Assembly (NCBI GenBank): GCA_963402885.1
Contig: OY727098.1
Span: 7,373,001-7,437,000 of the forward strand
Direction: 5' to 3'
Length of the DNA stretch: 64,000 bases
From: Antedon bifida
Taxonomy: Eukaryota; Echinodermata; Crinoidea; Comatulida; Antedonidae
The translations under genes were made by a program, and so were the position numbers. Below the pieces are notes generated by a model. It searched no databases. It saw nothing but the letters and a program-made list of their open reading frames with translations, and was not told the DNA's origin. Shown one piece after another: positions 1 to 14,400 of this stretch. Every line of letters begins with the position of its first letter. The first letter of the stretch is position 1.

Positions 1-2313
1 TTCAAAGAATATATACCTATTAAAGTGGTCTTTAATTAGAGACAAACAGAAAATTACAAGATTATAAAATCTTAATAAAATTCTGTTCCATCCGATTGAC
101 TGTTAGAAATACATTTGTCTGATAATAAAACATGATGATTAAACTATATAACTTAATCCAAATTACAATTATTTTATGAATATTTCAACACAACTAAACT
201 ATTAACTAAAATGTTAACAGGCAATATGATATGTAATATATTATTATTTTTTTGCAATAATAAACAACAACAAAAAACAACTATAAATAATTTTATAGAA
301 ATTAAAACAGTACCACTAGTAGAACTATAATAAATGTTAAACTCCAACAAACGAAAATCAAAATAATATTACATAGCTAATATGTTTTGCACCATTTAAA
401 AGAATAAAACCAAGAAAACATCACACACTTAAGAAACATAACATTTCTTTAAAATAGTTAATTTAAGAATAAGTTATCCTATTATTCTGTGGTATAGGTA
501 AAACAATGTACAACTGTATATTTACAAGATCGATAGATTATTTCATACATACATACATATCTAAAGTAGATACTGATTAGTAGATATATGTTAAGGCTTA
601 ATTATTATTTGCATTCAATTCACTGAAAGATCCTTAAGAATTTTATAATAGTATTTATTTATAATTGACTCATAATTTTTAAAATTGCAATTAATACTAC
701 ATCGCTATAAATGCTAAACATTCAGTGTCGTCCAATAACAAGAAAAATGTACAAATAACCGTTTGTCCTCAAACTGTTCTTTTATCGTCAAAATCAGCCG
801 TAAATGAAAAATGTCCTTTAGTAATTTTGATAATTTTTCAGAACTTAAAAATTGTTTTATTGTTTTCAAAAATAAAAAAAAAACAGTGAGAAATATAACT
901 AAGTTTAAGTAAAATGTTTATGTTAGCATGTGAGGTAATCAGGAGGCAAATTGTGGCTAAATAATTCAATTAAAACATCCAAAATAATTTTCTGGCATGG
1001 TTTAAAATGTTGAATCACTATTATTGGACCAAATTGTTTTTTTGTTTTAGCAACTTATCAGGCATTATTGGTAATAACTATAAAAAAAAGATACTCCTGA
1101 ACATAGGCTGGTGGAGATGTGAATGTGCTATGGTTGCACTTTAGTTCACATATACAAAATGTGTTACAATACAAAAATGACCATATTTCGGCATCTACCA
1201 TTTTCTGCCATTTTTGCACCATCCTAATAGATATTTTTTAAATTAATAACTTAAACATTGTAAACATTGCACGGTGGAAATGATGTAAAGGTTATTAAGT
1301 TTTACAAAGAAAAATGTATTTAAATATATGACTTGTTGTAATAATGCAAGTTGTATGAATACACATAAACTATCACACATACCTGTTGATGTGCACTTTT
1401 GGTACACACACACACACATTCATAATTACTCCATGTTAATACTTACCAGAAGTCTGACAATTCTATACTTTTTTGAAAATGCATTTTACAATATTGCTTT
1501 TGGTTCTTTAAAAATCGAACTATTTCATGCTATTTATAAATTATTTATATTTATCAGATAAATAGTGTTTTACCACAAACTTAGCTGATATGCATTGGTC
1601 AAGTATTTTTTAAACACTACCATAAAAAGTCCAAATACAGTGGAAATTCTAGATTGGAATAATTATTATAGTGACCACTAGCTCCTTGTGCATCAGTAGA
1701 TATTCAGCAATTACTTCATGTTTCCATTAAAGAACCATATTTTCCTCTAATGCATAAGGAGATTCCACTGTATTTTATTCTGGTACAATCTAGCCTAGCT
1801 AACAGTATATAATAATCTGCCCTTCAAACATTCTAAACCTCTATTTGACAACCACAATCAACAAACTTCACACTCAGAGTGGTATTATTAGTTAATACTG
1901 TAAAATAGAAATGTTAAAAGTTCACAGTAAAGTTTTAAATTTAACCGGTTTGCTAAAAAAAAGTGTACTGACCCTGTTTCGAAAAGATTCTACGGATTAC
2001 TGCGATGATCAGTAGTTACAATTATTTCTTAAAACTTCTTAATATTTCTTTAAACAATCTGATATTTAATATAAAACAAACGAAAACACAATTCTAAATT
2101 ATAATAATGATATATTTAACGTAGAACCCTTATTCATAGATACAATTTCAAAATTATTGTTTGAATAAACAGCCAGAAGAATTCAACCAAGAAGAACATG
2201 TTGTATCTGCTATGTAACTATGTACAACTTCTTGATGAACTCCGATTCTTACTGGATTCTACCGAAATATCTAGTACTTTAAGTTTAGACTCACTGCCAA
2301 ATGCAGTGTATAG
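1..2313. other. AT-rich 3' flank and probable 3' UTR of PDE5
   Basis: This lies downstream of the PDE5 stop and has no recognisable coding sequence. The 3' UTR must occupy its right-hand part. One minus-strand AATAAA lies at 1774-1779, and others occur further left, so the cleavage site cannot be fixed. The stretch 1636-1775 begins and ends with matching ACAGTGGAA / TTCCACTGT words and may be a small decayed inverted-repeat element. Short CA and CATA microsatellites lie at 1405-1418 and 544-560. Confidence 0.5.
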
Positions 2314-2487
2314 TTAGTGCTTGCTGCTGCTTTTAGCCTCTGATTCGTCAACGTCTTTTTCGTCCGTCACTCCTTTTTCCTTCAGGCCGCTTATTCCACC
2401 CTTTCTTCCTTCTTTCAACCAGTTTTCCCTGTTTTCTTCAGTACCTTTTTTCAATGGATACAGTTTTTCAAAACCAATTGTTAAAGC
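2314..2487 (-). CDS. PDE5: PDE5 last coding exon with stop
   Basis: Fifty-seven codons plus TAA begin [27 protein letters not shown], matching the final catalytic helix of PDE5 ([20 protein letters not shown]). The rest is a charged lysine/glutamate/serine-rich tail ending SSSKH. No cysteine lies near the end, so there is no CaaX lipid anchor. The acceptor TAG is at 2488-2490. Confidence 0.94.
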   Translation of the reverse strand, partial: ALTIGFEKLYPLKKGTEENRENWLKEGRKGGISGLKEKGVTDEKDVDESEAKSSSKH

Positions 2488-5400
2488 CTAATATATAGAA
2501 AAAAATAAGTACATTAAGGAAATTGATATTATAAGAGAATTTATACCTTTATTCATTTATCTTTAATATATGTGTGTACTGTATTTGAAACCAGTACTGT
2601 GATACTAAACATAAAAAACAAGTAAATAAAAGCACTCAGAAACTGAGTGAAGTACTTGGCAAAATCTGGGAAAACTATATTTGGAGAGAGAGGGCTCACT
2701 ACTTGATATTTCGGTCCACGTTTAACTGCAGTGTTCAGATGAGAACCGGTGTTTTCAACTTGGTATGGTTGTAGGAATACAGAGGGCATTTAATATCTCA
2801 TATGAAAGATACAGTTATGTCAGATTTTAATATAATAAGCTTTTGTGACGTGACCAATACATCAATTTTCCTGAAAATCAATAGGCATGTTCTGTAAGAA
2901 TATACCTATTAACACCAAAACATTCAGGACGATAACTTAAAAATTGTGAACGCTATCGTGTTAAACAAAGAAAGCAAGTACTATACTTAGCAAAATTCTA
3001 TTTTGCCAAGTAACAAATAATTATCTTAGTACATTTATAGAATAAAAAACGAAAATTATAATATCATACCTTATATATTGGAAGGCATATTGCATCAATA
3101 AAACTAACTTGCATTTTTGGCAAGAGATGGTGTTTCTCTCTGTTCATCATATCCTTTAAAACAAATAGGTGGATTTATATAGCTCATAAAGTCTTTAAGG
3201 TAGATTTTACATTATTTAATAACATGCTCCTCCTCTTAAGCTTGGTTCTCACTAGCACGCAATGCATGGACGTAACGCAATGTGAGTTGACCAATCACAA
3301 GCGATGGATTATTCGAACTGTTGCTTGTCATTGGTCAATACGGCTGCGTTGCGTTTACGTCCTCCTAGTAGGAACCAAGTCTAAGGGCCATTTTATGTCA
3401 TTTCAACCATCAGGAACTTTTTTCACTACTACAGGTGATCAAGTACACCAGTGACATTTTAGTAAACTGAAACTCTTTTCATGTTTGTTATGGTATATAG
3501 TCTTTGTTTGGTGTTTCAGTCTTTTTTTTCCAAATGGCCGAGCAGTTAGGGCAGGGGCCTAAACAGCCAACAATATCAGCATGGGTTCAAGGCCGACTCG
3601 CTTCTAGTTCTCGGATAAGGACTCTATATCAATGAGTGTACGGTTTGTCATGTGGAGAAAATTAATTTGAGACGAGTAGGGGTTATCCCGGTGAACTGGT
3701 TCACAAATAGCTCATATCAGGGGTATTTACCACCTATCTGATAGTGATTAATTTACAATTGGTAATGCTTGGTCATTGCCTAAAAAATACACTTGAAATA
3801 AAATAAACAATTCTGTAGAGAAACAAACCTCTGGCTCCACATTTAATTTTCGTTCCAAATCACCCTGTTCAAAAAACTCTCCAGACACAAGCTCAGCAAC
3901 CTAAAATGTCAAACAAAAGAGGAAAAGAAATGACAAAATTGTGAGTGAATTTTATAGCAATTCAATGAAAACAGAAAAAAAATACAATTATGAATAATAT
4001 AAACTTTTACACAGCCTTTCAACAGTGGCAAATCAATAGAAAAATCAATTGGATAAATTAAAAAAAAATCATATTAGCATTTTTTTTAAATAAAATGAAT
4101 TGATTATACTATTAAACTAGGTTTAATATATTTAAACCTTTGTGTATATTGATTTTTTCATGAGTAGTAAAGTTTACAAAAACAAAAAAATGGCGTTGAT
4201 GCTTTCGTATTTCATTTCATTGATTTCATTTATTTTGTCTCCATAAAAATAAAATTATTATATATTATATTTAAGATTGTAGGCATATTCGACTGGGTTC
4301 TTCTGAGCAGATAACCAGCAGATCTAGCTCCTAAAAACTTGCTGTTTATATGTGAGCAGTGGGAGTAGCTCAATGTAAAGCTCTGTCTACACTATCAAAC
4401 TAGTTTGACAAAAAAGTGTGATGTGCACAAATATGGTAGTGATATGCCCAAATATGGTAGTGATATGGCATCATCATGTTCATATATGGGCACATCAAAT
4501 TTTTTTGCCACATAAAGTTTGATAGTGTAGGCAGAGCTTAAGTGTTTACGAATGCCAGTTGGATACGCCTAATATGTATTCAATATTTTACTTAATTGAT
4601 TGCTTGCACAAACCTCTTTCTGAACTTCCCACGGCTTGCTGATTGCAGACACATCGCAAGCTGTCATCAGCATGCCTCGCAAAATCTCCCGGTTTTCCTC
4701 ATCACACCAATCGCAGTCTTTTGATTTGACTAGGTTAAAAAAATCTCCTCTTGATCTGGAATTAAAAAAAAAAATTTATGTCGATCATAACCAATCATGT
4801 GTTGGATTGTTAGTGTAAATGAGATCTTTCTATAAGGGCTTGTTTCCGTTGAATAACGCAGAATTAACCGTATATTTCACAAATATAATTTTTAGGCTAA
4901 CCACATTTCTGCTCCCGTTTAAATTTGTGATTGGCATTAACTAATAACGTTAACAATACCCAAAATGCAATGCAATCTGGCGTTAAACGTTCACAATACT
5001 ATACAACTGTCAATCAAATAATCATTATTTTGCATTGCAGCTGAAAGTTGTAAAAGCGATAACCGGTTAAATGGTGTTCCAACACTGATTCAATTGCTGT
5101 TTTAACCGTTATTTTTAGGCTGCAATTTAACCGGTTATTGAAACTGCTGTCAAGAAATTGGAGTTAATTTATTCACACGATTATTAATCTTTTTTTTTCG
5201 CAGCAGAAACAGGACCTACAGTATATGTATGTACTATTTGCAGTATAATCACAAGATGAATACACTAATGTCACTACTAAAAAAAAAAATCTTACTTGAA
5301 ATAAACAGCCAGGTCTGTTGAGAGTATTGCATGTTCTACAAGACGCGTTACTTGTGAGTAATCCTCCGGAGATAGGTTGTTAAATATTTCGCAACCCTAC

Positions 5401-8400
5401 AATTTGAAGTTCAGCAGAATGTATTTATGCAACAAATTTATATTTTAAGTACTCCTATGTGATAAATTAAGTGGCATTTGTTTTTTTATATTTTATATCA
5501 TTATTATTATTTATATATGTTTATTTTTCCAATATTGGAATGTGAATATGTAATCATTTTAATCATTCTACTGTAATATAAACATAAATAGTCAACTGAT
5601 GATGAATACTAAACATAAATAACACAATACAGACATAACATTTAAACATCCTGATTACGACATCTATTTTTTTCTGTTAATTTTTAGTTTTTAAAGCCCA
5701 TTTACACTAGGACGATAACGATCGTTGATAAATATATAAGCATGCATTTTTTTTACATAAAACAAAAGAAATTTAGAAAGGTATCGGATAATCATTTATG
5801 CTGTCTTTGACAGCATATTATTATTATACTTTTAAAATTCCAATCACATGATGTCATGATAAATAAAAACAATAATTGTATTGTCACAAAATTATTGCTC
5901 TAACTAATGACGTCATTTGATTGGATGTGTGAAAATATCATTTTCATCAAAGGAAGCATAGATGGTTATTCTATAGTTCTAAAATGAAAACTTTGTGTAT
6001 GGAAAATGCATATTTGTATATTTATCGTTGATCATTATCGTCCTAGTGTAAATGGGCCTTTAAGATTTACCTTGCTATTTAAGATCATAATGCACTGATC
6101 AAAATGATGATGCTCCATAACAGACGTAGAATACAGCTGTGCCAACGATGATTCAGTCCTGAAAAATACACAAACTTCAATTATTTCACTGGGTAGAGAG
6201 TATAGGGTAGTCCTGGAAAACAATAAAGGCTATACTGGAGAGTAAAAATGATTCTAGGCCTAGGCCAGTTTTCCAAATGGAAATAACCAAACAACTCAGA
6301 TTGTTAACTGTAATAAAACCATCAAAACATAATAATAATTCATTCTACGAAATGTATAACATTTATGGCATAATTAATAAAGTATATTACCTTACATACC
6401 ACAGTATTTTGTAATGTCTTTTTTATTCCCCTAAAAACTATGTCAAATTTATGAGCCTGGCTAGGGCTGCCGCACTAGGCCACCTAGGTGTACGCATAGC
6501 AGCCAAGCAAATTTCACACGTTGAAAGCTATCCTATGCAAACTGGATGAGGGTTGAAGAAAACTGGGATTTGACAAACTGGGATTCAGCAAACATTACAG
6601 GGCAATCAGGAAAACAACAAGGCAATCATGGAGACTGCAGGACATCATGTTGACTACAGGGCAGTTTAAATGGCAACCTTTGGGATAAAGAGCAACCATG
6701 GTGACTAAAGGGAAATAAAAGGGAATACAGGAAATCCTGGATAATTCAGGCTAACTTTTATTTTATTCATTCATTCATCAGTGGAAAATTACTTTCATTT
6801 ATTGTCATTTGCATATAAAATATACATAGAAATTATGTTTGCTCTGAGATATAGAGAAACAGATAAATAAAAAACAAAAGTGTCACATCAGTATGTACGT
6901 ATACGGACAAGCATTCAGTGCCCGAATGAATGAATGAATGAATGAATGATTGAATATACACCGAAGACTAAAAGGCACCAATGTAGACATCTATTTAAAG
7001 ATATATATTGTTGATATTTCTATTAAATAAAATAGAACTATAAACTAAACAACATCTCTTTTTCATTGTTACCAAATTTAGTAATAGTAATTGCTAAAGA
7101 TAAGTTAGTACATAACAGGTATAAAAGAAATACAGTATTCTGTATACAGTAGACTAGAACATCAATACCCATCTATTTAATATGGATATTTAGAAGAAAA
7201 AATATATAATATGCTAATTAATTCCCTGTTCACTGTACACACCATAATTACATAAATTTGCAATCCATAGAAAGCAGGTTGAAAAAATGATATGTACACG
7301 CTGAGTAGCTAATCAAATGGCTTAATATGTCTGGCTTTATAATAATAATAATAAAAATCTAGTGAGGCATGGTTTATGAATATAACTTGTGTAATCATTG
7401 AAGCTTGAATGTACTAGGTGGATAACATGTTTTATGAAATATAGTACAGCAATATTTTGTGTACTTCGTGCATTCATATTAGATTGGATTGTGAAATTTC
7501 ATTATCGATCATAAGCGCAATTGAAAGAAATGTTGGCGTTTTATCAAAAGAATGTATATAAGTGATGTGCTATTGAATAACACAAATAACCTTATACCTT
7601 TCAAAAGTATTGTCAGTGATACATATTTATATCAACTCAATTTTAAATTCTTATTTTTAACTATTTTGATACAAATGTATTTAATCAGTTTCAAATAACT
7701 GAATATACATTACAGTCATTATTACATTTTATGGAATACTTTATAACATGCAGGTCCTAAAGTCCTCTGTGTCCAGAAGTATTGTCAATCAATTATACTT
7801 ACATTATCTGGTACTTATTATTTGTACCTCGATGATCCAGATCGTGACAAAAACATGCGACTAAGAGTGCCATACATTCTAGGTCAGAAATCACATTGCA
7901 CAGTTGACCGGTCTAAAATATAACAGTGAAAAAAAATGTCAGCATCACAGTGTGGTAAATCAATTTTGATATTGAGTTCAAGGCACTTGACAATAATTTT
8001 GATAGTAAAATAAGTTGGTGTTGTATTTGTTTGTTACTATGTATTTATACTGGGTAACCCCCTACTCATCCCAAAAGATGTATTAGGTTTTTTAAAGTGC
8101 ACATGTGCTAGACGTGTACACTGGACCTACGGTTTATAGTCCTTATCCAAGAAGACTCGTTCCACAAGAAGCATGGAGTGAGTGAGCCTCGAAGTCTTGC
8201 CGATGTTAATATGGCAAGATTAGGGCTACATAATATACGGTTCCACTGTCTTAACTGCTCGGCCACTCACTCACATGTTCTCAGATAAGGACAGTGACTA
8301 ATAACTGGTGATCTGACTTTGCTTGTACTTTCAAATGAGTAGGGGATTACCATGGAGGATTGGTAAATCTCACACTCTGTCACAGACCATATATATGTAA

Positions 8401-11400
8401 TGTAAACCTACTGTTTATAGTCCACTACAGTGTGGATTTAGTACAATATTTCATCCATAAGAAGAAATACATATTATTTGTCATAAGTAATAATATTGAA
8501 AACAATACAACACTTTGATAATACCTAAATGGAATAATACTCAAGGTAAAAGAACTTTTAATTACAGATCTACAAAATTATGGAACTTCCTACCTAACAA
8601 AATAAAAAATGATCTTTATTATATGACAGTATCAACTTTCAAATCACAAATTTCAAAACTTTAATTTTAATTAAAACTAAATCTAATTAATGCTCAATGA
8701 TCAAAACTTCTTTTATCTTGTTTAAAAATCTCAATTATTTCTGTTTTTACCTTTAAATGTGCTTACTTTAATTGTGTTAATTTTATTTTGATAATTTTAG
8801 GTTTAATTTTATATTTTCTTTTGTCCATTTATATACTGTATTTTGTTTACATTTATGTAGTTAAGAACTGAACCACTTTGGAAATCAGTACATTGTATTG
8901 AAAGTGTATTTCAGAATAAAGAAAGCTTAAATAAATAAATAAATAAAATAACTTACTTTAAGAATTGCAAACATTGTTTGGGACACACTAAATGCATGTT
9001 TCCAATTGTGATATGTCACATTGCGATAATTTTTTCGTACGCTCAGTAGCCACCGACACATTGTCTGAAAGAAACAAATATCTTCAACTTAAATGAAAGT
9101 AATACCAAATATTTACATAAATGTAATTATTTACAAGTGGTATATCCATTTGCTAAAGGTTAAGCTTAGTTACAATGAGACTACGCCCACACTAAAGTTT
9201 ACATTTTTGTATACCAACCAATACACATTTGATAGCATTTCACTTTTCAATGCACATCAACAATAAGATCTGCTGAGTAGTAACCTAATTATGATCAATC
9301 CTTTTGTTGAGTCTAGTAATAATACAGGGGAACTGCAATCCACTGCCATAGTATCAGAAATTGCCTTCCAATCCCAAGGACCTGGGTTCAATCCTGACCT
9401 AGTGCCAGGTTTGTAACTCACGACTCTTTCAACTCCACTCGCTAATCTTCAAAATGAGACTGTTATTTATAAGCACAATAAATTATTAAATAGTTATCCA
9501 TCCTGTAATTAGAGAGTTACTCGCTGTTGGATGCGTATAAAATTTATACAAAAGCATGTTTGAGACACTCCTCGACCATAGTTCTGGCAGGGAAGAGCTA
9601 AATTACATGTAATTTCACTCTTCCCTGGTTCTGGTGTTCTGGTCCATTTAACCCTGTCATTTTATCACTGTGTTTAGTTACTACATCCATTTATTATGGA
9701 AGCTACAAGAGTAGCCCTATATTCTAAAACTAACTATATATCAGTCTTATCATATTGGACAAAATGTGGCTTGTTCAGTTGATATTCCGATGTCTATAGT
9801 ACTATCAATAAAATATACATGCATGTTATGTATCAAATCTGAAAATGATATAAGAAAAATATTCATAATAGAATATATTTAGGCTGAATTCACCAATGCA
9901 TAACCAATTTGCTTTTTTTGTAACACGCACGAGACAGCAGGTACAACATAACCAAGGCCGTAGTGAGAGGTTAGAAACAGACAAGGCAAATTTAAATATA
10001 ATTATTTTATAAAATATAACGATCTGTGCTGAGGAATTGGGGTGCATGAAGACAATTTTAAACCAAACCAAACCATTCCTATACTATGCAAAAATATAGT
10101 CACACATCTACGCTAATATAATCAAACATCGTATACTCTATCTCTAATAAATATTTCAATCTTCTATCAACAAAAGACGAAGTATAGTCGCTATCTCTGA
10201 ACTATAGTCTCCACCGGGTAGGCTTGCTTCATCAACCCTTCTATAAATGGATTAGTTGGGAACAGGAACGCTAGTAGAGACCAAACCCAGTACTGTTTTG
10301 ATTACGATCATACTGGAAATTACCTCACGAAAATTGAAAATTTCAGTAAGGCTGGCTACGGCCCTGATAGCATGCTACAATAAGACTTGGTACTACCACT
10401 AGCTCTGTTATTGGTCTAGTGAAGAATTTAATACTGTGACTAATATAGGAATTGAACCTGGACCATGGCATTGGTAAGGAAGCATGTTAACCACCCAAGT
10501 ACTCTGCCATGATTAGATGATCATTTATTTTCCATTTAAACATACTATATATAAAGCTCTGTCTACACCATCAAACTTTATGAGACAAAAAATGTGAAGT
10601 GCCCAAAAATGGTAGTGATATACCCAAATATGGTAGTGCTATGACATTATCATGTCCATATATGGGCACATCACATGTTTTTGTCACATAAAGTTTGTAG
10701 TGTATTATAAAATAGAAACATGGAGAATAGATTATATGACAAGGCTAACATTGAAATACACTTTATTAACATGGATCCATCAATGCAAAGCAATCAATGC
10801 ATTTACAATCTTCTAATACCTACCTCATAATTTATTCGGAACTTGTTAAAAAAGTCCAATTCGTGAAACATGCGGATTCCCGCGATCAGCATATCATCTT
10901 CTGTAAACCTGAGTTCATTGAATGAGAACTTTGACAAACCTAATTCAGTATTTGACGGGATAGACATTTTCTGTAAAGAAAAAGATACAGAGTGAAATAA
11001 TGAGAAAGGTTGTTTACATGTAAAGTTCTGTCTACATTATCAAACTTTGATATTGTAGACAGGGCTTAATAATTAAAGGTGCATTTACACTGGATCAAAA
11101 AAGGAAGATTTTATCATGACTATTAGTAATTATGGGTAAATATTAAAGCTGCTCTCAATTAAATTTAACACAGCTATTAAATGTTAAACTAGTAACCAAG
11201 TCAGTAAGACATGCAGCTCAAAAATTGTTTATACAACAATTCTACTTAAAGTCTACTTAAAAACTCCATCAAACATTTTGATGAGTGCTTGTGAATGTTC
11301 AAGATGTATTGTCCCCCTGAAAAAATAATTCTTAACAAATTTTTTGTTTAATATGCCATTTTAATGTAACATAATAGTTATCCACTTTGACCAAAAATTG

Positions 11401-14400
11401 GATCGAAAAAAATGTATTTACCTGAAGAAACTGTATTTTAAAGCAAAAAATTGTCAAATTGGCTGCCAACCAATGGGTTTTTGGTTGAATTTAACCATTT
11501 ATTTTGTTTTAAGTGAAAACATTATTTTTTTCAACGTTTTTTTACTACGGAAGTGATTAACTTGATTAAAACTACAAAATAACATTCAAAGTCTGATTTA
11601 ATTAATCTTCATTTTTCATGTTTTGGGGGGACAATACATCTTTAAATGTATTATTCTGGTCCTCAAGCTTAACTGTAAACTCAGGAAATTTGAATTAGGC
11701 CTTCCACGAACCCACAGCAGCCAGCACCTACCAGATCAGTACACCGGGAGACGATCCCCTACTCTTTTCGAATACTGTACCAAGTTATTTAACATGCTCT
11801 GCTAAGTACACGGGACCAATGGGGCAAATGACAATGACATCCCATGGGGCAATGAGAGTAAAGCATTTTGCCTAAGGATGCAATTAGTATGGTAGAGATA
11901 ACATCGAACCCATGCCTATTACATGCTAGTCCGATATTATCATCACATCATCACTCTCTGGTGTATATATAACACCAACCGCTATTTCTAGATGGTCTCC
12001 CATCCAGAACGCAACCGGGCCCAACGGTGATCTGACGAGAACCGGTGTTTCAACGCAGTATGGCCATATAGTTTTAAGTTCATGCTTATTTATTCACCCA
12101 GGTTTCACCTATGATTTTTATGATATTTTAATATGACTACATTTACCTTAAGTCTTAGTGCTTCTTCTTGAGAAGCAGTAGCATGGTATGACAGTGTCTG
12201 TAAAATAAAACATTGATACCAAATGATATTCATGATATGATGATGTATATATAATTTTAAAATATTCTACAGTAGATATTAATACTATATTTTTATTGAA
12301 AAATATTCCTCATCCCATAATGCTAATTTAAAATAAAAATATTTTGATAAAAAGTTAGCAATACAAATAACATTTGGCAAAAAAAAGGTAATTGAAATTA
12401 GGTTAGGAACGAATGACACTTTGTCTACTGCTACTGCAGTTTTTAGTAAATCATACACACTGTTTATTGACTACTATATGTACTTTGCTTAGATAAATGT
12501 ATTAAGCTCAAACTTTATGTGATGAAATGTGATGTGCCCATATATGGACATGATGATGTCATACAACAGTATCACTACCATATTTGGGCACATCACACAT
12601 TTTTTGTCAAACTAGTTTGATATATTAGACAGAGCGTGATACTTTTGTGTTTGAAGTTGATTAGTGGATCTTAATGGTTTTTTTTGTTTTTGTTTATTGC
12701 AATCAATTTCTGCTCAAATTAATAGCTGTTAAAGGCTACAGTATCTTGTCTATAATACCTTCGGGAGATAATTTATCAGCTTGCGATGTAAACATTAGAA
12801 ATCACTTTAAAAGAAATATGAAATGGTAAATGACCCATGCAACTGCCTAAAGAATTGTACCCTGGAGAAGGAAGACTTTTATCTCAAGATTCAGTAACTA
12901 GTTTGGCAGTTAAGATGTACGACAAGACTGGCTTACCAAGTTAAGCCATAAGAGAGGCCATCAGAACTAATAGAAAAACTCAGCCTGTAATGGTAAATTT
13001 ATGCACTACCATGATATATTTTGTATCCATTTAGCTGGAGAAATATAGGGAAACTCCTGTTACCAAGAGACTTAAGAGGTCTGTATATTATGTCGGTATA
13101 CACTACAAATAATAAATAAATAATCAAATTCTGAGTGCTAATAATGAGTGAGTTTGAGCATGGAGGAAATATATAGTTTGACTTAAAATTAGAATTTAGA
13201 CCAAGTTACTAACCTCTAAAGCAACACGTTGCTTGGCAACAGCTCTGCAAGCATTCTCATACATGTGTGTGTTTGTTATGCCAAGTCCACAAAAAATTGC
13301 AAATGCCTGCAAAGAAAAAACATTAAAATAACATAATTAGAATTAATTAAATATTAGGTAATGTTTAAAACAAAATAAACAAATCAATTGAATAAAATGG
13401 AATGCTCAGTAGATCTTTTTGTTTTGCAAAATTGAATGTATTTCTAAATGCAAGATTATTATCTAAACATCAGACTAGTGTCATAAAATACATTCAGATG
13501 TAACATCAATAAATTATAGGAAGTTTAATGAGTATCGACTGATTGCAATGGCAGTGATGTCACGTGCACAATTGTACATCATACCACACACAGGTCATCA
13601 CAATGTGTCATTTACAAATTTTCATATTATAGTATGCAATGAGGGTAATCTTCTCATTTTCTAAATTATTAGCAATTTAAAATCAAAAGGCGTGTCCACC
13701 ACACTAAGTAAATGTAGTTAGACGGTACTTAGTACTGTATCTAAAATTTGCCCTGTATCATAGGAACATTCTGTAATACAGTGCTATCCCATAACAAAAA
13801 GTCTTAGATATAGCTCTATATCTATTAGCCTTATAAGTTATCGCCTTAATAGATATAGCTCTATTACCTATTAAGGTACCTACTAATAAGTAGATTTTAG
13901 GCAGATTTTAGATAGGTCCTAATAGGTTTTACCTCATTAGCATAATTCAAAATCCCCACTAATAGAATTAGATAGATTTTTCACTATTTTTAATCTGTGA
14001 GAAACACAGTTGTATACATCTATCTATTGTCTACTTACAATAGCTATACCAAGGGCTACCAGCAACCTATTAATAGACATAAACAAACTGATAATAGCCA
14101 GTAACTTTTAATAAACTATCTATTTTATACAATAGATAGATATGGACTACCAGATAGCTATTAGAAATCTATGAGTATCATATCTATCAACTGTCTACTT
14201 ATAATAGCTATACTAGGGCTACCAATAACCTATTAATAGACTGTTAACAAATAATTAATAGCCAGTAACTATTAATCAACTATCTATTTTATATAGCTGG
14301 GAAGTAGTCATTCCATTGTTTACTCATTGAGTTAAAATCCTTAGTAGGCGAGATAAAAAGCTCTACTTAAAAACTATTAGGGCTACTAAAAATAGAGCTA

